The position numbers were made by a program, and so were the translations under genes. The notes below the pieces were generated by a model that saw only the letters and a list, made by a program, of their open reading frames with translations, searched no databases and was not told the origin of the DNA. Shown piece after piece: positions 40,835-47,973 of a DNA stretch of 64,000 nucleotides (position 1 is the first letter of the stretch; every line of letters starts with the position of its first letter). Origin of the DNA: Serratia marcescens (GTDB taxonomy: Bacteria; Pseudomonadota; Gammaproteobacteria; Enterobacterales; Enterobacteriaceae); the NCBI GenBank assembly GCA_015548865.1, contig JADMXW010000002.1:124001-188000 (forward strand), written 5' to 3'.

Positions 40835-42436
40835 CTATGCTCCGGATAATAAGCGCGGAGCATCTTGATGAGCCACAGAACTCTCGTGATAGCTTCCCAG
40901 TTTGAAAATGCTAACCGTACCTGTCAACGCCTGAGCTTGCTCCTGCAAGGACAGTGCGGCGGCAGCAGACTCTTCAACCAGCGCAGCATTTTGCTGTGTC
41001 GTGGTATCAATCTGCCCCACGGCCAGATTGATTTGGTGAACGCCATCGCTCTGCTCTCGGCTTGCCTGGGCAATTTCCGTTACTATACCGTTCACACCTT
41101 CAACGTTCGTCACCAACGTTTGCATAGAGACAGCCGTTTTCTCTACCAAATCCATACCTTGACGTACTTTATCTACCGAGCCATCAATCAACTCTTTAAT
41201 TTCTTTCGCTGCGGTGGCACTACGCTGGGCTAATGCGCGGACTTCGCTCGCCACTACAGCAAAACCACGCCCTTGCTCACCCGCACGCGCCGCTTCAACC
41301 GCTGCGTTCAACGCCAGAATATTGGTTTGGAAAGCAATGCTGTCAATCACACCAATGATTTCCGCCATCCGTTGTGATGACTCACGAATGCCGCGCATTT
41401 CATTGGTGACCTCATTCATCAGCTCACCGCTCTGGCGTACTGTTTGAGCCCCCTGCGCGGCAAGTTGTGTTGCTTCCGTCGTATTATCCGCCGTGTTTTT
41501 GATGGTTGCCGTCAGTTGTTCCATGGAGGATGCCGTTTGCTCCAGCGAACTGGCTTGCTCTTCTGTTCGTGCCGACAAATCCTGATTACCGGCAGCAATT
41601 TGGGCCGCAGCACTGGAGATGCTTTCCGCACCGTCGCGAACCTGGCTAACAATATGGCGCAGGCTGTCATTCATATTGCGCAGCGCCTGCAGTAATAAAC
41701 CGGTTTCATCTTTGCGCGTAACAAAAATATCCGATGAAAGATCGCCCGTCGCCACACGTTCGGCAATCGACAATGCTTCGTTAAGCGGATGGGTGACACT
41801 CCGTGTAATCGCAGTAGCCACAATCACACTGAGTAAAATGGCGGCAAGTATCATGCCCACCAGCAATAGTCGGGTGTTGGTATAGCTCTCGGCGACCTGT
41901 TGCTGTGAAACTGACATCTGATCATCACGGTGGTCAATAAAGGCGCTAATGGCAGCTTTATAAGCCTGGATGTTTTTCTCTGTTGCCATCATAAATTCGT
42001 TAAGTGCAGCATCCGTATCACCGGCATTGATATAGCCGGAGAATTTGGTGCTTGATGTATGAAAATCGGCACGGGCCCGATTGATATCCTGCAATATCTC
42101 CTGAGAGCGCGTGTCATTCGCTGATTTACGCAACTCTTCCATCAACGCAGAAACGGTTACCGTGCGCTGTTTCATCGATTCCATCTCTTTTTTGATATTC
42201 TGTTCAGATGTCGTCAACAATACTCGCTGCTGGCTAAGTGCATATCCATTCAGTTCACCGATCAACTGGTTACCCTTGACAGTGAGAGGATAGTCACTAG
42301 ACACAATCTTATCTATCTGCGCGTTAAAATCGGCCAAGCGCCCCAATGACATTACGCCGACAATCAACAACATCAATACCAAGAGCGAAAAACCAATTCC
42401 CAAACGATATCCAATACGCCAATTTGACAGATTCAT
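40835..42436 (-). CDS. Methyl-accepting chemotaxis protein
   Basis: A 533-residue chemoreceptor. TM1 is at ~10-30, a four-helix-bundle periplasmic sensor at ~31-190, TM2 at ~191-211, then HAMP, then the signalling domain with the highly conserved tip ESSQRMAEIIGVIDSIAFQTNILALNAAVEAARAGEQGRGFAVVA (read in parts). No C-terminal NWETF-type CheR-docking pentapeptide is present. ATG at 42436 follows AAGGAA; the longer upstream frame is not conserved. The ligand is unknown. An orphan receptor, as expected for plant- or soil-associated enterobacteria with many MCPs. Confidence 0.93.
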   Translation of the reverse strand: MNLSNWRIGYRLGIGFSLLVLMLLIVGVMSLGRLADFNAQIDKIVSSDYPLTVKGNQLIGELNGYALSQQRVLLTTSEQNIKKEMESMKQRTVTVSALMEELRKSANDTRSQEILQDINRARADFHTSSTKFSGYINAGDTDAALNEFMMATEKNIQAYKAAISAFIDHRDDQMSVSQQQVAESYTNTRLLLVGMILAAILLSVIVATAITRSVTHPLNEALSIAERVATGDLSSDIFVTRKDETGLLLQALRNMNDSLRHIVSQVRDGAESISSAAAQIAAGNQDLSARTEEQASSLEQTASSMEQLTATIKNTADNTTEATQLAAQGAQTVRQSGELMNEVTNEMRGIRESSQRMAEIIGVIDSIAFQTNILALNAAVEAARAGEQGRGFAVVASEVRALAQRSATAAKEIKELIDGSVDKVRQGMDLVEKTAVSMQTLVTNVEGVNGIVTEIAQASREQSDGVHQINLAVGQIDTTTQQNAALVEESAAAALSLQEQAQALTGTVSIFKLGSYHESSVAHQDAPRLLSGA

Positions 42437-43148
42437 ATAAATTCCTTTATTCATCTTTAATATAAACATCACGGCATCATTACTGACCGAGTCGTTCAAC
42501 AGAAGTCTATTCACTGAATAGCGCCATGCACTATTTATCCCTGTATGTTTGGCATTGATACATTGCATTAACGGAACGACGGCAACACGATCGCGGGATA
42601 ATCGAATACGTTAGCTCATCGAATGCGGCATTAAATTTTGCATGAGACCCGTTCATTAGAACAATCCTTGTTACCCTTTGACACACTGCATCCCTTGAGA
42701 TATAAAAAATCAGTAAAATCAAAAATTAATTTTGAAAATCGTCCCTGTAATTATAAAAAAAATCCTACTCTCATACCGCATATCGGCGTGTTCATGTAAG
42801 TCCTGAGAGCTATGTTAAACGGCATATTATACGATTTCTTTACTGCTTGAATGAAATTTATATGTCTATTTTTATTTACAAAACCCATATACCACCATAA
42901 TCGATCATTATGGAAATATTTACCTGTATTCAAGGTAAATTATAGCGATATACAATAGACATTAAATATTAACAAATTGAAAACAACCCCTGGTTAAATA
43001 TTATAACTTCCTCTTATATACCAAAGTTTATAGTCAGGAAAAAATGAAAGTATTAACACACATATTAGCCCCTGCAATTTTAGCAAGGGACTAATAATAT
43101 TGACGCACTGTAAACTGACATATTCCCATTAATATAGAGGCGATAGTA
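42437..43148. other. 712-bp AT-rich gap upstream of the chemoreceptor
   Basis: Noticeably AT-rich compared with the flanking core genes. Two short minus-strand frames (42531-42722 and 42751-42933) lack ribosome sites and family features. I see no RNA gene, and the clearest sigma-28-like candidate did not match in both halves. Confidence 0.4.
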
Positions 43149-43418
43149 TTATTGCATAACAGCAGTTTTGTTAATTTCATTAAAATGAGCATCGCACTCT
43201 ATTCTGGCATTAGGAAGATAGTTTGATTTTAATATTATAAATGGAATGACCATCACCCAACTTGTTGACTTTTTATTTTCGTGGGTATTGCCATCCGAAG
43301 CATAGACAATCGAGAAATAACCGCCATGACGTTCATTTTTGAAAATTTCATAACGATATAGCAGGCTATCATCCTGATGCTGAAAAATAAGCGTTTCTTT
43401 TAATGTCCCCAATAACAT
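43149..43418 (-). CDS. Hypothetical 89-residue protein
   Basis: Not recognised. The start is placed at ATG 43418 because CGGGAGG lies 7 bases upstream, which is much better than the two upstream in-frame starts. It is a mixed polar protein with one hydrophobic patch (WVMVIPFIILK, ~53-63) and no signal peptide. It is flanked by AT-rich sequence and separated from the RHH gene by a strong terminator, so it has its own promoter. The codon composition is AT-rich, in keeping with acquired DNA. Confidence 0.55.
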   Translation of the reverse strand: MLLGTLKETLIFQHQDDSLLYRYEIFKNERHGGYFSIVYASDGNTHENKKSTSWVMVIPFIILKSNYLPNARIECDAHFNEINKTAVMQ

Positions 43419-43514
43419 CCTTTTTCCTCCCGTAGCATAAACTTTTTTCATCGGCCTGGGCGGGAAAAACCTTACAGCGAGAGGCAGAAAATACGACATC
43501 GATCGCTATCGATA

Positions 43515-43550
43515 AGAAAAAACCCCACCGGTACAAGACACTCAGTGGGG
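43515..43550 (-). terminator. Terminator of the RHH gene
   Basis: On the minus strand, CCCCAC...GTGGGG with a 16-base loop is followed by TTTTTTCTT, 15 bases after the stop of the Arc-like gene. Confidence 0.85.
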
Positions 43551-43565
43551 TTCAGGGAGATAAAA

Positions 43566-43847
43566 TCACTTTTTCTTTGACGTGTTTTTACCTTTATCTT
43601 TTATCAATTGTCTGATTTTTTTCAATTCTTTTTGGCTTAATGGCTGTTCAACAACCTCTTCGGTGTGCTGGTTATCGACATCCGTCTGATCAGCATCAAC
43701 GCTATCCTTAGCGGCGATCTCAAAGCTTTTTGCCAAACGCGCAGCCACTTCAGCGCTGATTGAAACTTGATTTTCCAAGGCGGCTGCTTTGATTTGCTCT
43801 TTCAACTCTTGAGGAATCTTTAGGGATAAACTGGATATCTCACTCAT
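43566..43847 (-). CDS. Arc/CopG-like ribbon-helix-helix protein
   Basis: A 93-residue protein. Residues ~5-45 (LSLKIPQELKEQIKAAALENQVSISAEVAARLAKSFE) fit the Arc/Mnt ribbon-helix-helix DNA-binding fold: one strand followed by two helices. The tail is acidic, then strongly basic (KKIRQLIKDKGKNTSKKK). ATG 43847 with AAGG upstream is used; the 12-residue upstream extension is unlikely. Such proteins are often antitoxins or plasmid/phage regulators, but no toxin partner adjoins it. The target is unknown. Confidence 0.75.
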   Translation of the reverse strand: MSEISSLSLKIPQELKEQIKAAALENQVSISAEVAARLAKSFEIAAKDSVDADQTDVDNQHTEEVVEQPLSQKELKKIRQLIKDKGKNTSKKK

Positions 43848-44119
43848 TTTCTTACCTTTCTTGTAGAGATAAAAGGACACGTTATGTTAGTCGTATGGCA
43901 AAGTCTAGCATGACACAAAAATTTAATATTTCTGTCATGAGAAAGACATCGGTATATGCAGCATCTCTCACCGACACAACTCGGTACAGCCAGATGATTT
44001 TACGACACGCAGAGTGAGTATGGCAGAATCTCAGGCGCGTACTTGATTATGCCGAATCTAGATGACAAGAATAATTATTGATAAACAAATTATTTTACTT
44101 ACAAAGGAGGATGAAATAA
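43848..44119. other. Intergenic region between RHH gene and toxin leader
   Basis: About 270 bp of divergent spacer. It should contain promoters for the RHH gene (minus) and the GhoT/OrtT-like gene (plus). No GhoS-like antitoxin ORF is present on either strand. Confidence 0.4.
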
Positions 44120-44176
44120 ATGACTTGCGATCGACGCCACAACATTACGCTTAACGCATTGATCATAATATGTTAA
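44120..44176 (+). CDS. Possible 18-residue leader peptide before the GhoT/OrtT-like gene
   Basis: ATG 44120 is preceded at 9 bases by a perfect AAAGGAGG (44103-44110). It opens MTCDRRHNITLNALIIIC and stops with TAA at 44174-44176, 39 bases before the toxin start. Between the SD and this ATG there is also a minimal ATG-AAA-TAA. No family is recognised. The very strong ribosome site with almost no coding sequence is typical of a regulatory leader ORF. Confidence 0.4.
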   Translation: MTCDRRHNITLNALIIIC

Positions 44177-44215
44177 CACACTAGAATAGCGCGCTGCCAC
44201 CAAAAGGAACCCGCT

Positions 44216-44401
44216 GTGTCACATCATGCAATATGGGAATTTATTAAACATGCCTACCTATTCGGTGCCATCATCGCCATGGTGATAACGTTTTTACTGA
44301 GCCGAGATAAATCCATGCTGATGCGTTTTGTGGCCTCAATACTGATCGGGTTAACCTGGCCCCTCAGTTTTCCACTGGTACTACTCTTCTCACTTCTTTA
44401 G
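44216..44401 (+). CDS. GhoT/OrtT-family membrane toxin
   Basis: A 61-residue protein with two predicted membrane helices (~12-28 and ~38-60). The C-terminal part, FVASILIGLTWPLSFPLVLLFSLL read in pieces, closely follows the GhoT/OrtT signature (S/A-x-L-x-G-x-TWP-x-S-x-P-x-x-LLFSL), and LSRDKSMLMRF matches their basic loop. These small proteins insert in the inner membrane, collapse the proton motive force and lower ATP. GTG 44216 follows AAGGAA. No ghoS antitoxin gene is adjacent, so it resembles the orphan OrtT more than the GhoT/GhoS type V pair. Confidence 0.85.
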   Translation: MSHHAIWEFIKHAYLFGAIIAMVITFLLSRDKSMLMRFVASILIGLTWPLSFPLVLLFSLL

Positions 44402-44402
44402 T

Positions 44403-44425
44403 GGCGCTGCCGAACTGACAGCGCC
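44403..44425. terminator. Hairpin between toxin gene and usp gene
   Basis: GGCGCTG / CAGCGCC arms with loop CCGAACTGA directly after the toxin stop. The genes converge. Confidence 0.5.
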
Positions 44426-44447
44426 GTACGATAAGAATACTGATGAA

Positions 44448-44876
44448 CTATCTCACAACTAAAACGGTTGTTGCTGCATGACGCACAATGGCTGCAGCAT
44501 TCGAACCAAGCAGATAGGTTTTTACATTGGGTCTACGTGAACCAACGACGATTAAATCTGCACCAATCTCTTGTGCTATTTGCAATGTCTCATCCCGCGG
44601 AGAGCCAAAGCTCACGCTGTAGTGCAGGCATTCTGCTGGGAGGTCTATCTTTGCAACCAGTGCTTTGAGTTTTTCATTCGCTTTTACTACGGCTTCATTT
44701 TCAAACTCTTTAATACCAAAAGAGTAAGCCGACATAAAAGCGGAAGCATCCGGCAGAGCATGGAACAAATGAAGCGAGGCACCAGATGCCTTTGCCAAAG
44801 GCACCGCATGTTGCAATGCATTCTGGGTTAACTCATCTTCTTCCAAGTCAATGGGGACCAGTATCGTTGTATACAT
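44448..44876 (-). CDS. Universal stress protein, UspF/UspG type
   Basis: A 142-residue single Usp domain starting MYTTILVPIDLEEDELT, with the ATP-binding pattern G-S-R-R...TYLLGSNAAAIVRHA at the end, as in UspF and UspG. ATP-binding Usp proteins help survival in starvation and affect adhesion and motility. Strong hits to both paralogues prevent a firm letter. ATG 44876 follows AAGGAG. Monocistronic. Confidence 0.9.
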   Translation of the reverse strand: MYTTILVPIDLEEDELTQNALQHAVPLAKASGASLHLFHALPDASAFMSAYSFGIKEFENEAVVKANEKLKALVAKIDLPAECLHYSVSFGSPRDETLQIAQEIGADLIVVGSRRPNVKTYLLGSNAAAIVRHAATTVLVVR

Positions 44877-44972
44877 AGCAGCTCCTTATTGCAGACATCC
44901 GCTAAAGAAAAGCATATCCCACTGTCTGATGATGTAAAATAATACGTCACAAATCTGTGAGGTGGGTATTCT

Positions 44973-45341
44973 ATGGACGATCTTTTCACCAGGCTTTCTC
45001 GATCCACGTTTCGGCAACGATTCACTCTGGGGACGAAAGAAATTAATTATTTGTATGAAAAGGGGTTTACCGTCATCAACCAGCACGCGGTCGATTTTGT
45101 TGCCCAACGGTTAGCATCTGCAGAACCCCGAAACGATGGTAAGCAAACGCCAATGCGTGGTCATCCAGTTTTTATTGCACAGCATGCCACTGCCACCTGC
45201 TGTCGAGGATGTTTAGCAAAATGGCATGGAATTGCTGCGCATCGTCCTCTCAGCCAGCAAGAACAGAGCTACATCGTCTCTGTAGTGATGACATGGCTAG
45301 ATCGAGAAATAACAAAGCGAGAACCAACAGTACAAAGATAA
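44973..45341 (+). CDS. DUF4186 family protein
   Basis: A 122-residue conserved protein with the family block NDGKQTPMRGHPVFIAQHAT followed by ATCCRGCLAKWHGI. The CC-x2-C cluster with nearby histidines suggests a metal or redox site. The function of DUF4186 is unknown. GGTGGG precedes ATG 44973. A single-gene unit diverging from the usp gene. Confidence 0.85.
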   Translation: MDDLFTRLSRSTFRQRFTLGTKEINYLYEKGFTVINQHAVDFVAQRLASAEPRNDGKQTPMRGHPVFIAQHATATCCRGCLAKWHGIAAHRPLSQQEQSYIVSVVMTWLDREITKREPTVQR

Positions 45342-45427
45342 CCCGTGTGTGGCACAAGCGCTATACGCAGAGTCACACACAAATCAACGTAATGGTTTTC
45401 TGCGTAATACGGCGTTAATAACACTGA

Positions 45428-45850
45428 CTACAACATACCTTTTATGCCATCAGGGAACACGGTCAGAGCATCACTTAGTACAGCGGTTTGTTCAATCCAG
45501 CGCATCACGATCGGCATGCCATTAGACTCAACACCGTGTACAATCTCTTGCTGGTAAAACGCTTCATCAGCAAAACGGCCTTCATAGACAAAGACGATTT
45601 CGTGCCCAGGCTTTCCGTTGTACTCGAAAATATTCTCGGATACCCCCAACAAGATCAGTTCTACCGCTTTAGCCCCAATCTCTTCTTCCACTTCACGGAG
45701 TGCCGCAGCAACAGAAGTCTCGCCAAAATCAACGCCGCCACCAATCGGCAACAAATAGTGTGTATTTTTTACTGGATCGTATCCTTCAGCTAGCAGAATT
45801 CTCCCATCATGGCGGAAAAGACAGACAGATTTAGCTCTTATCTTACTCAT
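45428..45850 (-). CDS. Nudix hydrolase
   Basis: A 140-residue Nudix-fold pyrophosphatase with the complete box from G38 to G59 (G-x5-E44-x7-REVEEEIG). It hydrolyses a nucleoside diphosphate linked to another moiety; the substrate is not predictable from what is seen. It contains CLFRHDGRILLAEGYDPVKNTHYLLPIGG at the N-terminal sheet. ATG 45850 follows AGGAACC. Monocistronic, in the accessory zone. Confidence 0.9.
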   Translation of the reverse strand: MSKIRAKSVCLFRHDGRILLAEGYDPVKNTHYLLPIGGGVDFGETSVAAALREVEEEIGAKAVELILLGVSENIFEYNGKPGHEIVFVYEGRFADEAFYQQEIVHGVESNGMPIVMRWIEQTAVLSDALTVFPDGIKGML

Positions 45851-45992
45851 TCTTAAAGGTTCCTCGGCAAAAAAGGGCTGGGAAGGTTACCTGAGGATAT
45901 GAAAGTGTATTGCGATCGAGATCAAAGAACAGAATACTGTCAATTCTTTTATATTCCGCGCCTTTTCCCATCAGATCGCCTGAAGTAGCGAT

Positions 45993-46027
45993 TATTTAAA
46001 CCTCGTTTAAGGTGTATATCTTAGAAT
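45993..46027 (+). promoter_or_regulatory. PhoP box and -10 of mgtS
   Basis: Direct repeat TATTTA-aacct-CGTTTA (45993-46009), period 11 bp, as in the PhoP consensus (T/G)GTTTA-N5-(T/G)GTTTA. It is followed after exactly 12 bp by a -10-like TAGAAT (46022-46027), the spacing seen in classical PhoP promoters such as mgtA. The leader to the mgtS ATG would be ~70 bases. Confidence 0.75.
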
Positions 46028-46104
46028 TCACATTGACATTCAGCCAGGCTGTTTTTATCGCAGAGGATTATCTATCGATTTACACAACGTCAAGGAGTCT
46101 TACT

Positions 46105-46200
46105 ATGTTAGCAAATGAAAATGTATTTATCAGCGTACTCGCTGTTATCGTAGCGGTAGGGTTTATTATCGCTTTCTTTAGTCCAAAATGGGATGACTGA
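46105..46200 (+). CDS. mgtS: MgtS, small membrane protein for Mg2+ homeostasis
   Basis: A 31-codon gene with AAGGAG 8 bases before ATG 46105. The product has one transmembrane helix (ISVLAVIVAVGFIIAFFSP) and shares with E. coli MgtS the length, the start ML-x-N-x-NVF-x-x-VL and the end F-S-x-KWDD. MgtS is an inner-membrane peptide that protects the Mg2+ importer MgtA from degradation and acts on PitA when Mg2+ is low. The upstream PhoP box gives the expected PhoPQ control. A longer frame beginning at 46012 reads through the leader and is not the protein. Confidence 0.9.
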   Translation: MLANENVFISVLAVIVAVGFIIAFFSPKWDD

Positions 46201-46226
46201 TGAACACTGATCCCCCCGCTCGATGA

Positions 46227-46256
46227 CTCCTCTCATGTCATAATGACTGAGAGGAG
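46227..46256 (+). terminator. Long hairpin after mgtS
   Basis: CTCCTCTCA / TGAGAGGAG stem with an inner GTCAT/ATGAC stem, 26 bases after the mgtS stop. A T-run is lacking (GCATTTCC follows). It could terminate mgtS or fold the SD-like GAGGAGG (46251-46257). Confidence 0.5.
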
Positions 46257-46632
46257 GCATTTCCATAATTGCTATCTTCACGTTTTGCCTGCTTATCACG
46301 CTCCATCTCTTACTTACCAGCTTCTATTTCAAGTCACCTGTCATAAAGATACTACTGGCGTAGCTATCGCATGATTTAGCCACCACTATTGTGTCTACCC
46401 TGTGCATAACATCGCAGAAAAGGTTGCATCATTTAACGCCACTCCTTCATTCAGGAAAATACGCATGTCCATTATTGAAACACTGAATTGTCTAAAAGAG
46501 TGAATACAGCCACCTGACAAGAGGCACTTGCCTGATCTTACAGCGTCTCAGGTGGCGCAATCAAAAGACATTCCAGCATTGATGCCTTAATATGTTGGAG
46601 ATATCGATAGAACCTCAATCCACCAAAGGGTT
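46257..46632. other. Gap between mgtS and the lipoprotein gene
   Basis: About 375 bp. An inverted repeat GCCACCTGA / TCAGGTGGC spans 46509-46556 and may end the leftward lipoprotein transcript. Only tiny ORFs are present: a 12-codon ATG frame with AGGAAA at 46465, and a 32-codon hydrophobic frame with a non-ATG start near 46265. No sRNA could be defined. Confidence 0.35.
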
Positions 46633-47022
46633 TTATTGACAAAGTTCCTTAGAGAAATCCGGACTCCCCCGCCCACTGGCACACCGTTGAGTAATATCTC
46701 TACTGTCTATCTTCCAGATATCATTCGTCTTAGATAATTGATATCTGTAGCGTATCGCAGCAATTGAATCATCCGTGGGCGTATCTTCTTCTAACGTCAC
46801 TGTTACACGGTCAGGAGATTCAATTGAATCGCCTGATACTGTCTGCTTAATAAGCAACGTCGAAGGTGTTTCTTGAAAAATACTTCCCAAGTCTTTAAAC
46901 ACAATAGTTAAAGGAAGCGAGCTAGCAGACTGTATATTATTTTCACCATTTTCAATCTGCGATGAGTCACATCCCGGTAAGAAACCAATCATCAACATCG
47001 TTGTAATTTTAAATAGCTGCAT
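46633..47022 (-). CDS. Hypothetical lipoprotein
   Basis: A 129-residue protein with a short signal peptide and lipobox FLPGC (acylated Cys18). It is then an Asn/Ser-rich mature start, followed by a small globular domain with two further Cys (ITQRCASGRG and KELCQ at the C-terminus), possibly a disulfide. I do not recognise the family. ATG 47022 follows GAGG. The base composition is AT-rich like the other accessory genes. Confidence 0.65.
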   Translation of the reverse strand: MQLFKITTMLMIGFLPGCDSSQIENGENNIQSASSLPLTIVFKDLGSIFQETPSTLLIKQTVSGDSIESPDRVTVTLEEDTPTDDSIAAIRYRYQLSKTNDIWKIDSRDITQRCASGRGSPDFSKELCQ

Positions 47023-47310
47023 AGCCTCACCTAATATTTTTTAATTGAACATCAGGGCAGATCATCTCACAGAGATAATTTCAGGCTTTAAGAATATGAT
47101 GAGTTTCTGTCAAAAAACGGAACCTGTTATGCAACCATTGAGGTTGTAATACTGCAACTCATTAAGTTTCGCCTAAAACCAGCACCTGAGCAAACCAGAA
47201 TTTGTTCCTAGAGCACGCCTTCAAATCATCCGCATTTGTCGAAAAAATCGCCTTGCCAAAATAACTGTTTTTTTATACAGTAAAATCATATTAACTATAA
47301 GGATACCGTT
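47023..47310. other. AT-rich divergent spacer before ridA-like gene
   Basis: About 290 bp holding promoters for the lipoprotein gene (minus) and the RidA-like gene (plus). A LexA-like palindrome lies at 47265-47280. No gene seen. Confidence 0.4.
47265..47280. promoter_or_regulatory. LexA-like box upstream of the RidA-like gene
   Basis: CTGTTTTTTTATACAG fits CTGT-N8-ACAG with an A/T-rich centre and TA on its right flank. It sits 30 bp before the start codon and overlaps likely promoter elements (TTGCCA at 47253). Such a pattern is expected about once by chance in 64 kb, so it is only a candidate. Confidence 0.4.
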
Positions 47311-47676
47311 ATGATTTTAAGAACTGCATCTCACACAAAGGATGATACATGCCCGGCATGCGTCGTGGCCGGTGGTTTCATCTTCTTAGCGCATCATAGT
47401 GGTGGTCATGAAAAAGCTGATGCCGTGTTTCAGGCAAGAGCATCCCTGAAAGCCCTAAGTAAAACGCTACAGTCAGTCAATGCCAACCTGGATGATATGG
47501 TTCAGATCACGCTGTATCTTAAGCACCGACACGACTTTCCTGCTGTCCGAGACATTTTTAGAGAATTCTTCACCGAAGGGCATTATCCAGCGCGAATGAC
47601 GGTGTTTACAGATTTTATCAACGAAAACTGCCTCTGCATGCTAGATGGGACCGCAGTGGTAGCATCAAACCAGTAG
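47311..47676 (+). CDS. RidA/YjgF-family protein
   Basis: A 121-residue member of the Rid family (chorismate-mutase-like trimer). It has VVAGGFIFLAHHSGG, the helix QARASLKALSKTLQSVNANLDDMVQITLYL, and PARMTVFTDFI carrying the arginine that binds the carboxylate of imine/enamine intermediates in RidA. The usual P-x-R-x-x-x-E/Q ending is diverged, so it belongs to a non-RidA1 subgroup. The substrate is unknown. ATG 47311 follows AAGGA. Possibly SOS-regulated (see 47265-47280). Confidence 0.88.
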   Translation: MILRTASHTKDDTCPACVVAGGFIFLAHHSGGHEKADAVFQARASLKALSKTLQSVNANLDDMVQITLYLKHRHDFPAVRDIFREFFTEGHYPARMTVFTDFINENCLCMLDGTAVVASNQ

Positions 47677-47780
47677 GTTGCGACAATCTCATTTGGCCAA
47701 TAGCCCTATATAGGCCTTTATGACGGAGTGGGCTGCCCTCCATACTCGAGAGTGCACCTCCCGTCAGCCCTTCATGTTCT

Positions 47781-47915
47781 ATGAGCAATTCTATTAAATA
47801 TAAATATGTTGATAAAAATGGCAATAAAAAATTATGGACAGGTCAGGGATGCACACCTGAAGCGATTGCTGTGGCTATTGAGAATGGTAAAATGCTGGAA
47901 AATTTTGAGGTCTGA
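47781..47915 (+). pseudogene. H-NS DNA-binding domain fragment / mini-gene
   Basis: A 44-codon ATG frame whose product (IKYKYVDKNGNKKLWTGQG, then CTPEAIAVAIENGKMLENFEV) aligns with the C-terminal DNA-binding domain of H-NS ([20 protein letters not shown]...). The AT-hook-like core reads TGQGCTP with Cys in place of Arg of QGR. The N-terminal dimerisation region is absent; the in-frame upstream sequence meets a TGA at 47721 and shows no H-NS likeness. There is no SD, so it is either a remnant or an unusual domain-only protein that could bind the minor groove as a competitor of H-NS. Confidence 0.65.
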
Positions 47916-47929
47916 TAAACATATCAGCC

Positions 47930-47956
47930 TGCAACCCTGTGTATCTCAGGGTTGCA
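47930..47956. terminator. Hairpin between H-NS-like frame and immunity gene
   Basis: Perfect 10-bp stem TGCAACCCTG / CAGGGTTGCA with loop TGTATCT between two converging frames. Confidence 0.6.
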
Positions 47957-47973
47957 AACTAAATAAACACACA

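Noticed and set aside
42531-42933. Two 60-63-codon minus-strand frames in the AT-rich gap
   Set aside because: They have non-ATG or unsupported starts, no SD and no recognisable domain; typical chance frames.
43848-44215. GhoS-type antitoxin upstream of the GhoT/OrtT-like gene
   Set aside because: No ORF of the right size or sequence exists on either strand in the adjacent gaps.
46465-46503. 12-codon ATG frame (MSIIETLNCLKE) with AGGAAA
   Set aside because: Too short to judge and without other signals; noted only in the gap description.
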